Origin: a virus | IMG/VR virus record: IMGVR_UViG_3300011115_000717 | Location: 1-64,000 of that record | Reading direction: 5' to 3' (one strand) | Length of the DNA stretch: 64,000 nt | In this document: one piece after another, positions 7,609 to 16,881 of the stretch | How positions within the stretch are numbered: the first letter of the stretch is position 1 | Layout: every line of letters starts with the position of its first letter | Made by a program: the position numbers and the translations under genes | Notes under the pieces: generated by a model | Seen by the model: the letters and a program-made list of their open reading frames with translations, nothing else | Database searches by the model: none | What the model was told of the DNA's origin: nothing

Positions 7609-8412
7609 ATGCCAGTCTATCGCTATCCTCTTGATCCATATGATGTTGAAATACCATTTTGGTGTGCCTTTAAATGTGCTGAATATTCTGTGATTAATGA
7701 AAAAAGAACAAGAGCACATATAAATGCGAATCCAATAGCTACAATTCTGTTACCTTTTACTGGTGAACCTAAGATGACAATGGAACATAAATTTGTAGAA
7801 GGTACTAATCCAGTGGGTCCAGTTTTGAGTCTGGCTGGACTTAAAAATTCAAGTGGTGGTGATGAGGGATTTTTAGAAAGACTTTCTGCACCAGCTGCCG
7901 CTTTTTATGAAACAACATTCACTACGGATACTTATAGAAGATTTAGTAATGTTACGGAAGCTTCAATGACTAGTGAAGCACGCAGAACGTTTACTTTTAA
8001 ATATTTACTTGTTCCAAAAAATGACAATGAAGCAGAAGCTGTTGATAATATAGCAAAAACTTTTCGGAATTTGTCTTATCCTAAAATTGTTCCAGGGTTA
8101 CCTGAAAGAAGTATGCCACAAAATATTTGGACTATATCTGCTATTGGTAATGTTGCTGGCGCAGAAAGTGATCCCAGTATAACTAATAGTTGGTTGGGCG
8201 ATCCGTTACCATGTGTCTTACAACACATGGAAGTTGATAAAGGAGACCCAGCAGATCCAGTTTTAAAGATTCTTCCCAACTCAAAATCTTTAATGACTTT
8301 ATTAACTATTACGTTTTTAGAATTTGAAACAGGAACTTATGCTCCTGACTTTCAGGGTGGTCTATTATTATCAAAATCTGAAGTATCATATTTAGGGGAC
8401 GCAGCAGGATGA
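7609..8412 (+). CDS. gp48: baseplate tail-tube cap protein gp48
   Basis: A 267-residue protein (T4 gp48 is about 364). gp48 caps the hub and lets the tail tube polymerise. The C-terminal half shows the tube-cap pattern: RRTFTFKYLLVPKNDNEAEAVDNI, a following strand region with IPGLPERSMP-like loop, and a last strand TLLTITFLEFETG. It starts the plus-strand baseplate operon under a late box and overlaps the gp53-like gene by four bases (ATGA). Shorter than T4, but several baseplate proteins here are reduced. The identification is by pattern and context. Confidence 0.6.
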   Translation: MPVYRYPLDPYDVEIPFWCAFKCAEYSVINEKRTRAHINANPIATILLPFTGEPKMTMEHKFVEGTNPVGPVLSLAGLKNSSGGDEGFLERLSAPAAAFYETTFTTDTYRRFSNVTEASMTSEARRTFTFKYLLVPKNDNEAEAVDNIAKTFRNLSYPKIVPGLPERSMPQNIWTISAIGNVAGAESDPSITNSWLGDPLPCVLQHMEVDKGDPADPVLKILPNSKSLMTLLTITFLEFETGTYAPDFQGGLLLSKSEVSYLGDAAG

Positions 8413-9317
8413 CATATTTTACAAATTTTCCTAAAATTAAATCTACTATAAACAATAAATCTATAGGTATGATTGATATTTCTTTTGGTCTAGACTATGA
8501 CCCAGAAGAATTTTCTTTTTCTACTACTTCAATGGGTACATTCAAAACTGTTGGTAATTTATCAGCTAGTATTTATGCAAAAAATGCCAATAATTTTTGG
8601 GGTTTAATGTTTGCAAATGAACAAATAAACCCATGGACTTTTTTACAAGAAACTCCTTCAGAGTTTATTAATTCAAATAAAGATTATACAGCTTTTTATT
8701 GCAAATATAATGGAACAAAATTAGACCCGAATGCTTATGTCCAATTACAACCAGATGATATCATTGTAAATGGTGTATATGAGTCTGGAACTACCGCAGC
8801 ACAAAGTATGTTTACAAATTATGATACATATTTTGATAATTATGGCACTAATATAGTTGTAAAAGGATTTGGGGATACAAAAAAAGCTCAAATATCTAAA
8901 ACCATTGGATCGACTGCCTCTTATGATTTAACGAATGTAGATAATCAATCGGGGGCAGTTTATCTTGTTATTTTACGTAAAGGTTCTACCGGATATTATA
9001 TTGCAAATTCGCCTCCTGGTTTCGGTTATGGTACTATAATAAACCTAAAATCATATTCATATCTTGCATCATCAGCTTTCTTTTCTAAGAAAGATATAGC
9101 AAGCATAGTATCACCAGTATCATTAATTGAGGTGAATGATTCTATACAAACAGTAGTAAATGGTGATGCACCATCTGCACTTGCAGAAGAAGTATTGACA
9201 GAACAATATACTCAAATTTCTACAGAACAATCATATGCCAACACATATCAGGCTACTTCTACTGTAAAATATTTAAATAACAGTGATCTTGGTACTATTC
9301 TTAAAAAGTTAATTTAA
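8409..9317 (+). CDS. gp53: baseplate wedge protein gp53-like
   Basis: A 302-residue protein. The N-terminal 80 residues (MTYFTNFPKI, IDISFGLDYD, IYAKNANNFWGLMFANEQINPW) follow the gp53 pattern in which a short strand region leads into a helix and a W-x-L-x-x-x-N segment. T4 gp53 (about 196 residues) bolts wedges to the hub. The rest carries a beta-rich extension and a C-terminal helix (ALAEEVLTEQYTQISTEQ), so the protein is longer than T4. It follows gp48 with a four-base overlap and lies directly before the large hub-like gene. Confidence 0.5.
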   Translation: MTYFTNFPKIKSTINNKSIGMIDISFGLDYDPEEFSFSTTSMGTFKTVGNLSASIYAKNANNFWGLMFANEQINPWTFLQETPSEFINSNKDYTAFYCKYNGTKLDPNAYVQLQPDDIIVNGVYESGTTAAQSMFTNYDTYFDNYGTNIVVKGFGDTKKAQISKTIGSTASYDLTNVDNQSGAVYLVILRKGSTGYYIANSPPGFGYGTIINLKSYSYLASSAFFSKKDIASIVSPVSLIEVNDSIQTVVNGDAPSALAEEVLTEQYTQISTEQSYANTYQATSTVKYLNNSDLGTILKKLI

Positions 9318-9320
9318 ATT

Positions 9321-11777
9321 ATGCAAAATCCTATTTCGACACCATTACAATCGATTATTTTAAAATCACGTTTATCCACAGGTGATTCTGATTTTGATAT
9401 TGAATTGATGAAAAATAATAAATTTTGTCAATTTGAACGTATGGAGTTAGAAGAAAGTATTAACAATATTTTTCCTACGGGTGCTCTTATTGTTAGAGAT
9501 ACTAGTGATATAGTGACTTACATTGCTACAAAGGAAATTAAATCAATTATTGTTTCTATAGGTGATCCTGATGATAGTAGCTCTGAAAAATATGAATGGA
9601 CTATTACATCAATAACGTATGCCAATAATGCTATCTCTGAAATAGATCAAAGTTTTGTAGTTATCTATTTTACAAATAAACTATTCCAAGAATCTCAAGG
9701 AAAATCATTTTATGACGAGATTACTTATGAAACAAATTCTAATGGCGAAGTAACTGCAAATCCACGTTCTTTGTGGTATATATCATATCCATTTGTAACG
9801 ACACCCGAACATATTATCAAAACATATGGATACAGATCAGTTTTTTCAAAACCATTATTTAATCTGAGAGATTCTGAAGGTAACGATATAATATTAAAGG
9901 GTTGTGGTATAAACAATAATATTAAAAATAACTTTGAACCTAAAAATGCTGTTTTGTTTAGACCCAAAGTGGCAGATGCAAATAGAGAAGAACAATACCA
10001 AACGAATATAATTTCATATTTAAATTATATTTTTACATATGCGGTTAGTGCTCCTACTGAAAGTAATCAGTTAAAACCTTATTATATGTTTTGGACTGAT
10101 TTTACAAATTGTTTAAATTATAAATTTTTTGATCTTCGCAGTGATTTAGCTACTGACAAATATAAATTTGATCTCGATCCTACTGATCCATATCATATCC
10201 AACCATATGGTGTGTATGATTCACCTGATGTTCAACGTCTTTTAAAAGATGTTGATGGTGAAGAGATTGAATGTAAAAAAATATATGTACTAGTAACAAA
10301 TCCAGCTACCAGTATTATTAATAAAAATTATTATTATATTCGAAGCACACCAATATACATGGAAATACCAGAATATGGTCTTTCTGGATCAACTACTGAT
10401 CCTGTTAATTTGATGAGCCCATATTTAAGCGACTCTGCAAATACACATTTAACCACAGTCACCAACTATACAGAAAATGTTTCTGGTGGCGTGACCTATA
10501 GTATGAGAACTATGGCTCTAGAAGATGCCAATTTAACATATCTACCAGATCGAGGATTTAATGGGTATGCATCCGATTTTACTCAAAGCAATACAAAAAT
10601 TAACACAACTGATGCTGTTGCGTCATACGAATTTTTATTAAATCATATTCAGGCTACTCCTCTTGGTTTACGTGATTCATATCAACAACCAAATCCACAG
10701 ACACCGTTATATCCATTTAACGATAATCCCTACATGTGGCAATATATGTACGATCTAACTCGAACACATCCAAATTTAGTTAGAGTTGAAGATGGTGATG
10801 TTGTATCTGTGAAAGAAGTTGATTTTTATAAAGACTTGTCAGATTTATTATATACCGATGGTGGAGATATATTTTCTCAAACTGTAATTACTGCATTATT
10901 AGAATCTGTTACTTTAAATAAAGTTTTGCGTGCCAAATATAAAGCAATGGGTGATAAAAATAATTATGATAATTATCGCCGAAAGCAATTAGAACAAACT
11001 GAAAAAGAAAATTTTGTTGCCAATGTCTTATGTTGTATTGGTGAAGATCTCGCAGCAAAAGAAGATTGGTTCTTTGCTAAAATTACAGGATTTATTCCAG
11101 ATAATAGAAAATTACGTGATGGTATTGGGATTGAAGGAAACGATATAAAACTTGGTGCTGTTGCTGATGCTTGGTTATATTCGTGGAAAAAATTAGAACC
11201 TGGACCTCTTTTTGTTGGTTTGACTGCAGGCGTAACTGCTGATATTGAAAGATTTGCATCATATCATAGTATGATGCATGGATGGACAACCAGCCCATGT
11301 ATAGGTTCAACTGGTATGCCAGATCCATATTTTATTAATACAACTTATGATGCCAACGGTATACCCGCCATGAAACATGGTGGTTCGTTTACTGGTATGG
11401 CATCGTGGGCAATAAATCTTAACGAACGGCTAAACGGACAAAATGATAATATGCATACCAGTCCCAGCGCACCTGGAGAAAAGGGTACCGATACTAAAAA
11501 CTACAGAGGACCAGGATATTTTAAAGATAATATCACTACCAATGGTCAATTTGCGTATAAACCAATTGGATTTACTGGAAGTCTTTTTAACCATAGTAAT
11601 GCTTTACCAAATGGTCCTGGTTACGATAAATGGGAATCAGCTTCACATATTGTAAAAATGTACAAAATTAGAGTGAATAAATTAAGAGAGATGGGTTGCA
11701 TACCTCCTGCACCAAATCTAGATAATGAATATATGTATTACTTTATTGCGGAAAACGCAGTTGACGGAATCTGCTAA
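9321..11777 (+). CDS. large baseplate hub-like protein
   Basis: An 818-residue protein without membrane segments. The N terminus has a hub-like start: FERMELEESINNIFPTGALIVRD at about residues 34-56, which recalls the gp27 and tail-hub pattern of an early strand followed by a GTL.(L/I)RDT turn. The middle has a Tyr/Asn-rich region, and the C-terminal 250 residues are Gly-rich (GSTGMPDPYF, PSAPGEKGTDTK). It ends TAATGG, overlapping the next gene by one base. The likely role is the central hub or a tail-tip extension; the family is not certain. Confidence 0.45.
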   Translation: MQNPISTPLQSIILKSRLSTGDSDFDIELMKNNKFCQFERMELEESINNIFPTGALIVRDTSDIVTYIATKEIKSIIVSIGDPDDSSSEKYEWTITSITYANNAISEIDQSFVVIYFTNKLFQESQGKSFYDEITYETNSNGEVTANPRSLWYISYPFVTTPEHIIKTYGYRSVFSKPLFNLRDSEGNDIILKGCGINNNIKNNFEPKNAVLFRPKVADANREEQYQTNIISYLNYIFTYAVSAPTESNQLKPYYMFWTDFTNCLNYKFFDLRSDLATDKYKFDLDPTDPYHIQPYGVYDSPDVQRLLKDVDGEEIECKKIYVLVTNPATSIINKNYYYIRSTPIYMEIPEYGLSGSTTDPVNLMSPYLSDSANTHLTTVTNYTENVSGGVTYSMRTMALEDANLTYLPDRGFNGYASDFTQSNTKINTTDAVASYEFLLNHIQATPLGLRDSYQQPNPQTPLYPFNDNPYMWQYMYDLTRTHPNLVRVEDGDVVSVKEVDFYKDLSDLLYTDGGDIFSQTVITALLESVTLNKVLRAKYKAMGDKNNYDNYRRKQLEQTEKENFVANVLCCIGEDLAAKEDWFFAKITGFIPDNRKLRDGIGIEGNDIKLGAVADAWLYSWKKLEPGPLFVGLTAGVTADIERFASYHSMMHGWTTSPCIGSTGMPDPYFINTTYDANGIPAMKHGGSFTGMASWAINLNERLNGQNDNMHTSPSAPGEKGTDTKNYRGPGYFKDNITTNGQFAYKPIGFTGSLFNHSNALPNGPGYDKWESASHIVKMYKIRVNKLREMGCIPPAPNLDNEYMYYFIAENAVDGIC

Positions 11778-12583
11778 TGGCTAAAAAAATAACAATCCTC
11801 GGAACAAATATATTAAAAATTCAAACAGGTAATGCTGTTGCTAATAGGGATGTATATACTTGTGCAAATCCAAAAATTACCACCGGTCAAGTAGAAGCAC
11901 CATATACTTTAGAAGAATGCTATGATCTTTTTCCAGAAATTAAAAAGATTGCTCTTGCTTTAGGTGTTGGAAATACTTATAGTTTGGAGGCTAGTTTTGG
12001 TTTAAGTGGTTCTACCAGTGGAATTTGTATATGTGGTTTATCTGGTGCATCAGGTTTGGGTATAGCAGGTGGTTCTGGTGGATTTACTTTAATCTTTGGG
12101 GAACCAGATCCAGAATGTGTAAACATTTATAATATATTGGGTAAGGATTGGGCTGGATGTTTTTGGCCTGACCCAATGGCAACCTTTAGTTGTAACTGTC
12201 CATTATACGGTGATATGTATGAAAACTTCTTAAAGTATCGCTTAGGATCTGCAACTTTTTGGGATACACCAATCAATGTACCTATTGAACGTCAAGACTT
12301 TATAGAATCAATCAAAGAATTGATTGAAATCACAATTGCTGGTGATTTGAGTCAACGCCCGGGCGATATTGTATATTTAAAAATGGATGATCCTACGGGG
12401 TTGGCTACTCTTAGTGATGATAATCCATCACAACACGTAAAAACTGGGTACTATTATATTATGCGTGCTAAAAATGTAATAAAAAATGATGGTGGACATA
12501 CTACAATTTTATCTTTGAGTACTATGACAAATTCTAGGTTCTATAAACCATATGCAGAAGACAAACCATATGAGTCAATTTAA
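11777..12583 (+). CDS. putative hub-associated structural protein
   Basis: A 268-residue protein with a Gly/Ser-rich stretch near residues 72-104 (GLSGSTSGICICGLSG, GIAGGSGGFTLIFGE) and a C-terminal domain with RPGDIVYLKMDD and YYYIMRAKNVIKNDGGHTT. Such C-terminal strands resemble tail-hub domains of the gp27/XkdQ type that follow a receptor-like N terminus. The Cys residues in CICG and CNCPLYG are unusual. It directly follows the large hub-like gene and precedes gp25 by 30 bases. Either a second hub protein or a hub-associated plug; no lysozyme domain is visible. Confidence 0.45.
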   Translation: MAKKITILGTNILKIQTGNAVANRDVYTCANPKITTGQVEAPYTLEECYDLFPEIKKIALALGVGNTYSLEASFGLSGSTSGICICGLSGASGLGIAGGSGGFTLIFGEPDPECVNIYNILGKDWAGCFWPDPMATFSCNCPLYGDMYENFLKYRLGSATFWDTPINVPIERQDFIESIKELIEITIAGDLSQRPGDIVYLKMDDPTGLATLSDDNPSQHVKTGYYYIMRAKNVIKNDGGHTTILSLSTMTNSRFYKPYAEDKPYESI

Positions 12584-12597
12584 GTATAGAAATTACC

Positions 12598-12605
12598 CTA
12601 AATAA
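12598..12605 (+). promoter_or_regulatory. late-promoter box CTAAATAA before gp25
   Basis: Predicted start about 12611, three bases before ATG 12614; no ribosome-binding site. Confidence 0.55.
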
Positions 12606-12613
12606 ATGGGTAC

Positions 12614-12997
12614 ATGGAAAAAATAGATTTTGATATTCTTTTAGCTACAATACCTTCTACAAATGACAGGCAAGATGTATCTTTGGTTGAAGGTAGCTAT
12701 ACTATAGCACAACAAATAAAAAATATTGTATTATTAAATAAATCAGAAAATAGTTTTAATCAGGGTTTAGGAACAGATATTCAAAATTTGTTAAGTGGAA
12801 ATCTTGTAGATGTATATCTTGCTGTTGATCAAATCAATACAGCAATAATATATTCAATTCAAAATATATACAATGTTAGAACTAGAATAACTAATAATTT
12901 GGGTATCTTGGATATTAGAGTTAGGTATGATTATCGTACCAAAACATCATCTACCCCAAACCAAGAAGTAACAATAAGAATGGATACAAATATATGA
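12614..12997 (+). CDS. gp25: baseplate wedge protein gp25
   Basis: A 127-residue member of the gp25/GpW family (T4 gp25 is about 132), which joins sheath and wedge in the baseplate. The visible pattern is a short N-terminal strand, DRQDVSLVEGSYTIAQQIKNIVLLN at residues 18-42, SFNQGLGTDIQ, and a final YDYRTKTS-strand region. The gene overlaps the gp6 gene by four bases (ATGA). It has its own late box. Order 25 then 6 is conserved in T4-like phages. Confidence 0.8.
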   Translation: MEKIDFDILLATIPSTNDRQDVSLVEGSYTIAQQIKNIVLLNKSENSFNQGLGTDIQNLLSGNLVDVYLAVDQINTAIIYSIQNIYNVRTRITNNLGILDIRVRYDYRTKTSSTPNQEVTIRMDTNI

Positions 12998-14082
12998 ATT
13001 ATGATTATAGTACACTAAATGTAGGCAAACTTGATTATGATTCTATCAAATCAAGTTTAGTAACATTTTTACAAAAATATCCACAATTTGCAAATTATGA
13101 TTTTGCAAACCAAGCATCAGCCATCAATATGTTCTTGGATATTTTGTCTACAAATACTGCATATAATGGTTATTATTTGCATTCTGTATTAACAAATTCT
13201 TTTCCAACAACAGCTTCAACAAAGCGCACGTTACTTTTAAACGCTGGTTTACATGGTGCGTTTATTTCTGATAGTGTTTCTTCTCGGTGTACGGCAACAA
13301 TACAAAATAAAGAAACTACTGCTATTCCAGCATATAGTGTTTTTAATGGAACACAATCAAATGGATCTCCGTGTTCGTTTTATAATATAACACCTATCCC
13401 AGTGACTGTTGATGATAATACAACGGAGGTTTTGTTAGTTGCGGGAAAGACAATAACCGAATTTAGTAATTATGACCAGACAAAACAGGTAATTTCTATT
13501 CCTCTATCATATGATCCATCTACTGTTTCTTTTGGTTCTTATGCTACTGATGGTAGCGAAGTTTCATGGAGCAGAGTAGATAAATTTTCAAATAATTCTG
13601 GAACTAAAATATTTACTGTTTTAAACGGTCCTAGTGTTTATTATGTTACTAATAATATTTCTGGAGCAGAACTTATTGCAGGTGCAGCAGTTTGTCGAGC
13701 CCTAGAGTCTTCGGGAACTGTAACTGATTCTGCAGTAATTTCAAATGCAAAAAATTATCCTAATGTGACTATAGTAACTCACACAGTTCCAACTGGTGGA
13801 AGAGATGGAACAACCAAAGATTATATTCGAACATATACTCAGTATGCTGTAAATACAAGAGATAGAATTGTAACAGAATATGATTATAAAGATGCAATCT
13901 ATTCGTTTTTGATTGGTAAAGGTATGACAATAGCATATACCGACATTGTTATTAGTAGCCCAGATGTGGGTCAGATTAAATTTTATGTTCCCAATTTGTC
14001 AGTGGACTTACAAAGTGAATTACTTTTAGATTATCTTGCCGTTAGAAAAATTGCTGGTATCATGCTATCATACGGACCATAA
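12994..14082 (+). CDS. gp6: baseplate wedge protein gp6 (short form)
   Basis: A 362-residue homologue of T4 gp6 (about 660), which forms the inner baseplate ring. The N-terminal segment (YPQFANYDFANQASAINMFLDILSTNT near residues 28-54), a following helix-strand unit and the C-terminal tail with NTRDRIVTEYDYKDAIYSF are all family-like. It lacks roughly 300 residues of T4 gp6, so it is a compact version. Its TAA ends one base before the ATG of the next gene. It follows gp25 with a four-base overlap. Confidence 0.78.
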   Translation: MNYDYSTLNVGKLDYDSIKSSLVTFLQKYPQFANYDFANQASAINMFLDILSTNTAYNGYYLHSVLTNSFPTTASTKRTLLLNAGLHGAFISDSVSSRCTATIQNKETTAIPAYSVFNGTQSNGSPCSFYNITPIPVTVDDNTTEVLLVAGKTITEFSNYDQTKQVISIPLSYDPSTVSFGSYATDGSEVSWSRVDKFSNNSGTKIFTVLNGPSVYYVTNNISGAELIAGAAVCRALESSGTVTDSAVISNAKNYPNVTIVTHTVPTGGRDGTTKDYIRTYTQYAVNTRDRIVTEYDYKDAIYSFLIGKGMTIAYTDIVISSPDVGQIKFYVPNLSVDLQSELLLDYLAVRKIAGIMLSYGP

Positions 14083-14083
14083 T

Positions 14084-14686
14084 ATGACATTATTTTATAG
14101 TTTTACAAAAGACTCAGTTCAAACTGGTATTGAAAGAATTGTCAATACTACTTTTAAATTGCTGCGTGAACAGCGTATTTCAGAAAAAGAATGGGATGGT
14201 GATAAGATCCATATTAAGAACCAATTTCCATCCTGGGTACAAAAACAATATGATTCTGATCCAACTACAGCCCCGGTAATTGATTTTTTTACATATTATT
14301 ATAGATGGCTTTTTGATTATTCAGACGGCTATGGAATGGGCTTTTATCTTGAGGATTTAAGAGATATTCATTATGTACCAGATGCATTTTTGCAAGCATA
14401 TGCAGATTTGGTGTTCTCTGGTAATTTAAATTTTGTAGAGTATCCAGGACTTTTTAATAATTTTAGAAGATTTTATATGACATATGATGTCTATACCAGA
14501 ATACGTGGTACACAAGAAGGTATGGCGTATATTTTAAAAAGTTTATTTGGTGTAACAACTGTTAGTATTGTTGTAACATCTGGTGGTAGATACACAATTA
14601 CATCAGATTTGGATTCTTCTTATCAAACACTCTTTAAAACTTTAGCGTGTCCTTTTTCTTTTCAAATAACTTTTGAACCTGCCTAA
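14084..14686 (+). CDS. putative baseplate wedge protein (tail protein I/gp7-like)
   Basis: A 200-residue protein. I chose ATG 14084, one base after the gp6 stop, not the longer frame starting inside gp6. The central pattern (YYYRWLFDY, DIHYVPDAFLQAYADLVF, then NNFRRFYMTYDVYTRIRGTQEGMAYILKSLFGV) resembles the P2 gpI/T4 gp7 core in which a helix leads into a RGT-E motif and an LFG turn. T4 gp7 is over 1000 residues, so this is at most a minimal core. It lies between gp6 and a Cys-rich gene. Baseplate wedge is the most likely role. Confidence 0.5.
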   Translation: MTLFYSFTKDSVQTGIERIVNTTFKLLREQRISEKEWDGDKIHIKNQFPSWVQKQYDSDPTTAPVIDFFTYYYRWLFDYSDGYGMGFYLEDLRDIHYVPDAFLQAYADLVFSGNLNFVEYPGLFNNFRRFYMTYDVYTRIRGTQEGMAYILKSLFGVTTVSIVVTSGGRYTITSDLDSSYQTLFKTLACPFSFQITFEPA

Positions 14687-15153
14687 TGAATTTTTTAAAT
14701 AAATGTATTGCTTTGGCTATGTCTTTGGCTTCCCGTGGGTTTACAAACAAAAAAGCTTTTGTTTGGGAAAAACAATTACGTGTATTGTCGTGCTTTGGTA
14801 ATGAATCAATTTTACCTTGCCCAAATTTAATTAAAAGTGAAAACCACGGAGGTCATTACTGTGGTGCATGTGGGTGTGGTGATACTCCATATACTCAATT
14901 ATTAGTAAATGGTAAAGCTTATTCTAAATTGGATTATCCGTATCTTTCATGTCCAATGAAGATGCCAGGGTTTTCAAATTATGAACCAGCAAACCCTAAA
15001 GAAATTGAAGAAAACAATAGAAAAACTCAAATTGAAATTTATGATATTATGGAACTGGATAAAATTATTGTGTCAAATCCAGACCCATCTGATGTAGAAT
15101 ATCAAGTTTTTGAGAAAATGGCTAAAATTAAAAGTTCTCAAGAGCCTAAATAA
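14686..15153 (+). CDS. Cys-rich protein with possible metal centre
   Basis: A 155-residue protein beginning at a TAATG overlap with the previous gene. The central part has Cys36, Cys45, His54, His57, Cys59, Cys62, Cys64 and Cys89 arranged around HYCGACGCGDTPYTQLL and YPYLSCPMKMPGF. That cluster could bind zinc or an iron-sulfur cluster. The C-terminal third is an acidic Lys/Glu helix. It is encoded between a baseplate gene and neck gp13 and its TAA sits inside the late box of gp13. I do not recognise the family, and a metal is inferred only from spacing. Confidence 0.6.
   Translation: MNFLNKCIALAMSLASRGFTNKKAFVWEKQLRVLSCFGNESILPCPNLIKSENHGGHYCGACGCGDTPYTQLLVNGKAYSKLDYPYLSCPMKMPGFSNYEPANPKEIEENNRKTQIEIYDIMELDKIIVSNPDPSDVEYQVFEKMAKIKSSQEPK
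15146..15153 (+). promoter_or_regulatory. late-promoter box CTAAATAA before gp13
   Basis: The box overlaps the previous stop codon; the predicted start is 15159, three bases before ATG 15162, with no ribosome-binding site. Confidence 0.55.
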
Positions 15154-15161
15154 TTTTTGTA

Positions 15162-15962
15162 ATGGATCCAACAAACAAAGAAGAATTTATTGGTTTTTGT
15201 AAACGAGCTTTAGGCGAACCAGTTGTCACGGTCAATATTGGGGCAACTCAAGCTGATGATCGTTTGGATGACTGTTTAAGCTATCTAATGGAAAAGCATT
15301 TTGACTTTGTTCATAGAGCTCTGTTTGCTTATAAAATTACCGCAACCGATTTATCACGCCAGTATATCAATACTGATAATATGGGTGCTGCACTTGGCTC
15401 TAGTGGTGGATGGCCTAGCGCAGACCATATTTTAACTATCAGTAAAGTTTATCCTATTACTTCTACTGTTGGTGATTACATTTTTGATCTACGTTATCAG
15501 CTATCCATGCAGGATTTCTTTGGTATCTTCTTTAACCAAGGACAAGCATCGTATGGTGCATTATCCAATTACGAGATGGCAAGAAGTTATATTAAAACTA
15601 TTGAAATGGATTTTTCATATCCAGTTGCATATACATTCTCAAAAGCTACATCAAGACTCTTTTTAGATACAGGAACAGATAGACTCAAAGTAGGAAGTTA
15701 TTTGATGTTTGAAGCTTATGTTGCAATTGATGTAGACTTATATCCAAAAATATGGAAAGACCGTATTTTTAAACGATACTATACGGCTACATTGAAAAAA
15801 CAATGGGCACAGAATCTTATGAAGTTTTCTGGTGTTCCGTTGCCCGGTGGTGCACAAATGAATGCACCTGCTCTTATGGCTGATGCATTACGAGAAATCG
15901 AAGAGATTGAAGATAAGATAACCAAGATGTACGAGCCACCACCCGATATGCAGATAGGTTAA
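15162..15962 (+). CDS. gp13: neck protein gp13
   Basis: A 266-residue homologue of T4 gp13 (about 309), which forms the neck ring between portal and tail. The N-terminal FIGFCKRALGEPVVTVNIG and DDRLDDCLSYLMEKHFDF match the family start. The body is helical and strand-mixed, and the C terminus ends in a helical tail (DALREIEEIEDKITKM). It starts the neck-terminase run 13-14-15-16-17, which follows in T4 order. Start at ATG 15162 is set by the family N terminus. Confidence 0.85.
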   Translation: MDPTNKEEFIGFCKRALGEPVVTVNIGATQADDRLDDCLSYLMEKHFDFVHRALFAYKITATDLSRQYINTDNMGAALGSSGGWPSADHILTISKVYPITSTVGDYIFDLRYQLSMQDFFGIFFNQGQASYGALSNYEMARSYIKTIEMDFSYPVAYTFSKATSRLFLDTGTDRLKVGSYLMFEAYVAIDVDLYPKIWKDRIFKRYYTATLKKQWAQNLMKFSGVPLPGGAQMNAPALMADALREIEEIEDKITKMYEPPPDMQIG

Positions 15963-15966
15963 AACT

Positions 15967-16881
15967 ATGACAATCAACCCATATATTCAAGACGATACTG
16001 GACAACAAGATTTGATGGAATCTATCACCATCGAAATTATTCAAGGTACCGGAAGAGATGTGGTATATGTTCCACGTCAATATGCAAATATTGATAAAAT
16101 CTTTGGTGAAGATATGGGTACGTCATTTTCTACATCTTATACGATTGAAGCATACGTTAAAACCAATACTGGGTTTAAAGGTACCGACATCATTAATCAG
16201 TTTGGTATTGAAGTTAAAGATCAACTTACTTTGGTGATTGCAAAGAAAAGATTCAGGGATATAGTAAGTGCAGCAGAACCTGCAATCATTCGTCCACGTG
16301 AAGGCGATTTAATTTATTTTCCTTTATCCAAAAGTATATTTGAAATCAACTTTGTAGAACATGAAAACCCCTTCTACGCATTAGGCAAACTTTATAGTTA
16401 TGAATTGACATGCGAAATGTTCAGTTATAGTATGGAAAAAATTACCACTGGAAATACTGCTATTAATGAGATTTATGACAATGCCTTTAGAACCTTCTAT
16501 AACCTATATGTGTACAATCTTGTAGGTGCTACTTCTTTCTATCCAGGACAATACGTGCAACAAAGTGGTATTTCTGGTAGTTCTGGTGGATTTGGTCAAA
16601 TTGAATCTTGGGGTGGTGAAACTTATAGTCCCGTCCTTATCAATATTATCAGCGGAAGCTTCAGCACGGCTTCTACCTTTAGAGCCCTCGGAGATACGGC
16701 TGGAGTCTACCAAGGGCTCACAGCGTCTATTAGCTCCATTATTCCTGATACTAATAGATACATGTCCTACGGACCAAACAAGACTCTCAAAGGAAATAAT
16801 GAGGATTTTGAACAAGAAAGATTTGCAGATAATGTGGTCCCATTTGATAACACGGATCCATTCTCGGAAGGTAATTATTAA
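15967..16881 (+). CDS. gp14: neck protein gp14
   Basis: A 304-residue protein (T4 gp14 is about 256) that follows gp13 by four bases and overlaps gp15 by one base. Family-like segments are IIQGTGRDVVYVPRQYANIDKI near residues 23-44 and FPLSKSIFEINFVEHENPFYALG near residues 117-139. It forms part of the neck connecting head and tail. The C-terminal Gly/Ser-rich stretch (SGISGSSGGFGQIES) is a linker typical of virion proteins in this genome. Order 13-14-15 supports the call. Confidence 0.85.
   Translation: MTINPYIQDDTGQQDLMESITIEIIQGTGRDVVYVPRQYANIDKIFGEDMGTSFSTSYTIEAYVKTNTGFKGTDIINQFGIEVKDQLTLVIAKKRFRDIVSAAEPAIIRPREGDLIYFPLSKSIFEINFVEHENPFYALGKLYSYELTCEMFSYSMEKITTGNTAINEIYDNAFRTFYNLYVYNLVGATSFYPGQYVQQSGISGSSGGFGQIESWGGETYSPVLINIISGSFSTASTFRALGDTAGVYQGLTASISSIIPDTNRYMSYGPNKTLKGNNEDFEQERFADNVVPFDNTDPFSEGNY

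Noticed and set aside
14036-14083. Upstream start for the 14084 gene
   Set aside because: The longer frame lies inside gp6 with no ribosome-binding site; ATG 14084 follows the gp6 stop by one base, the usual spacing here.
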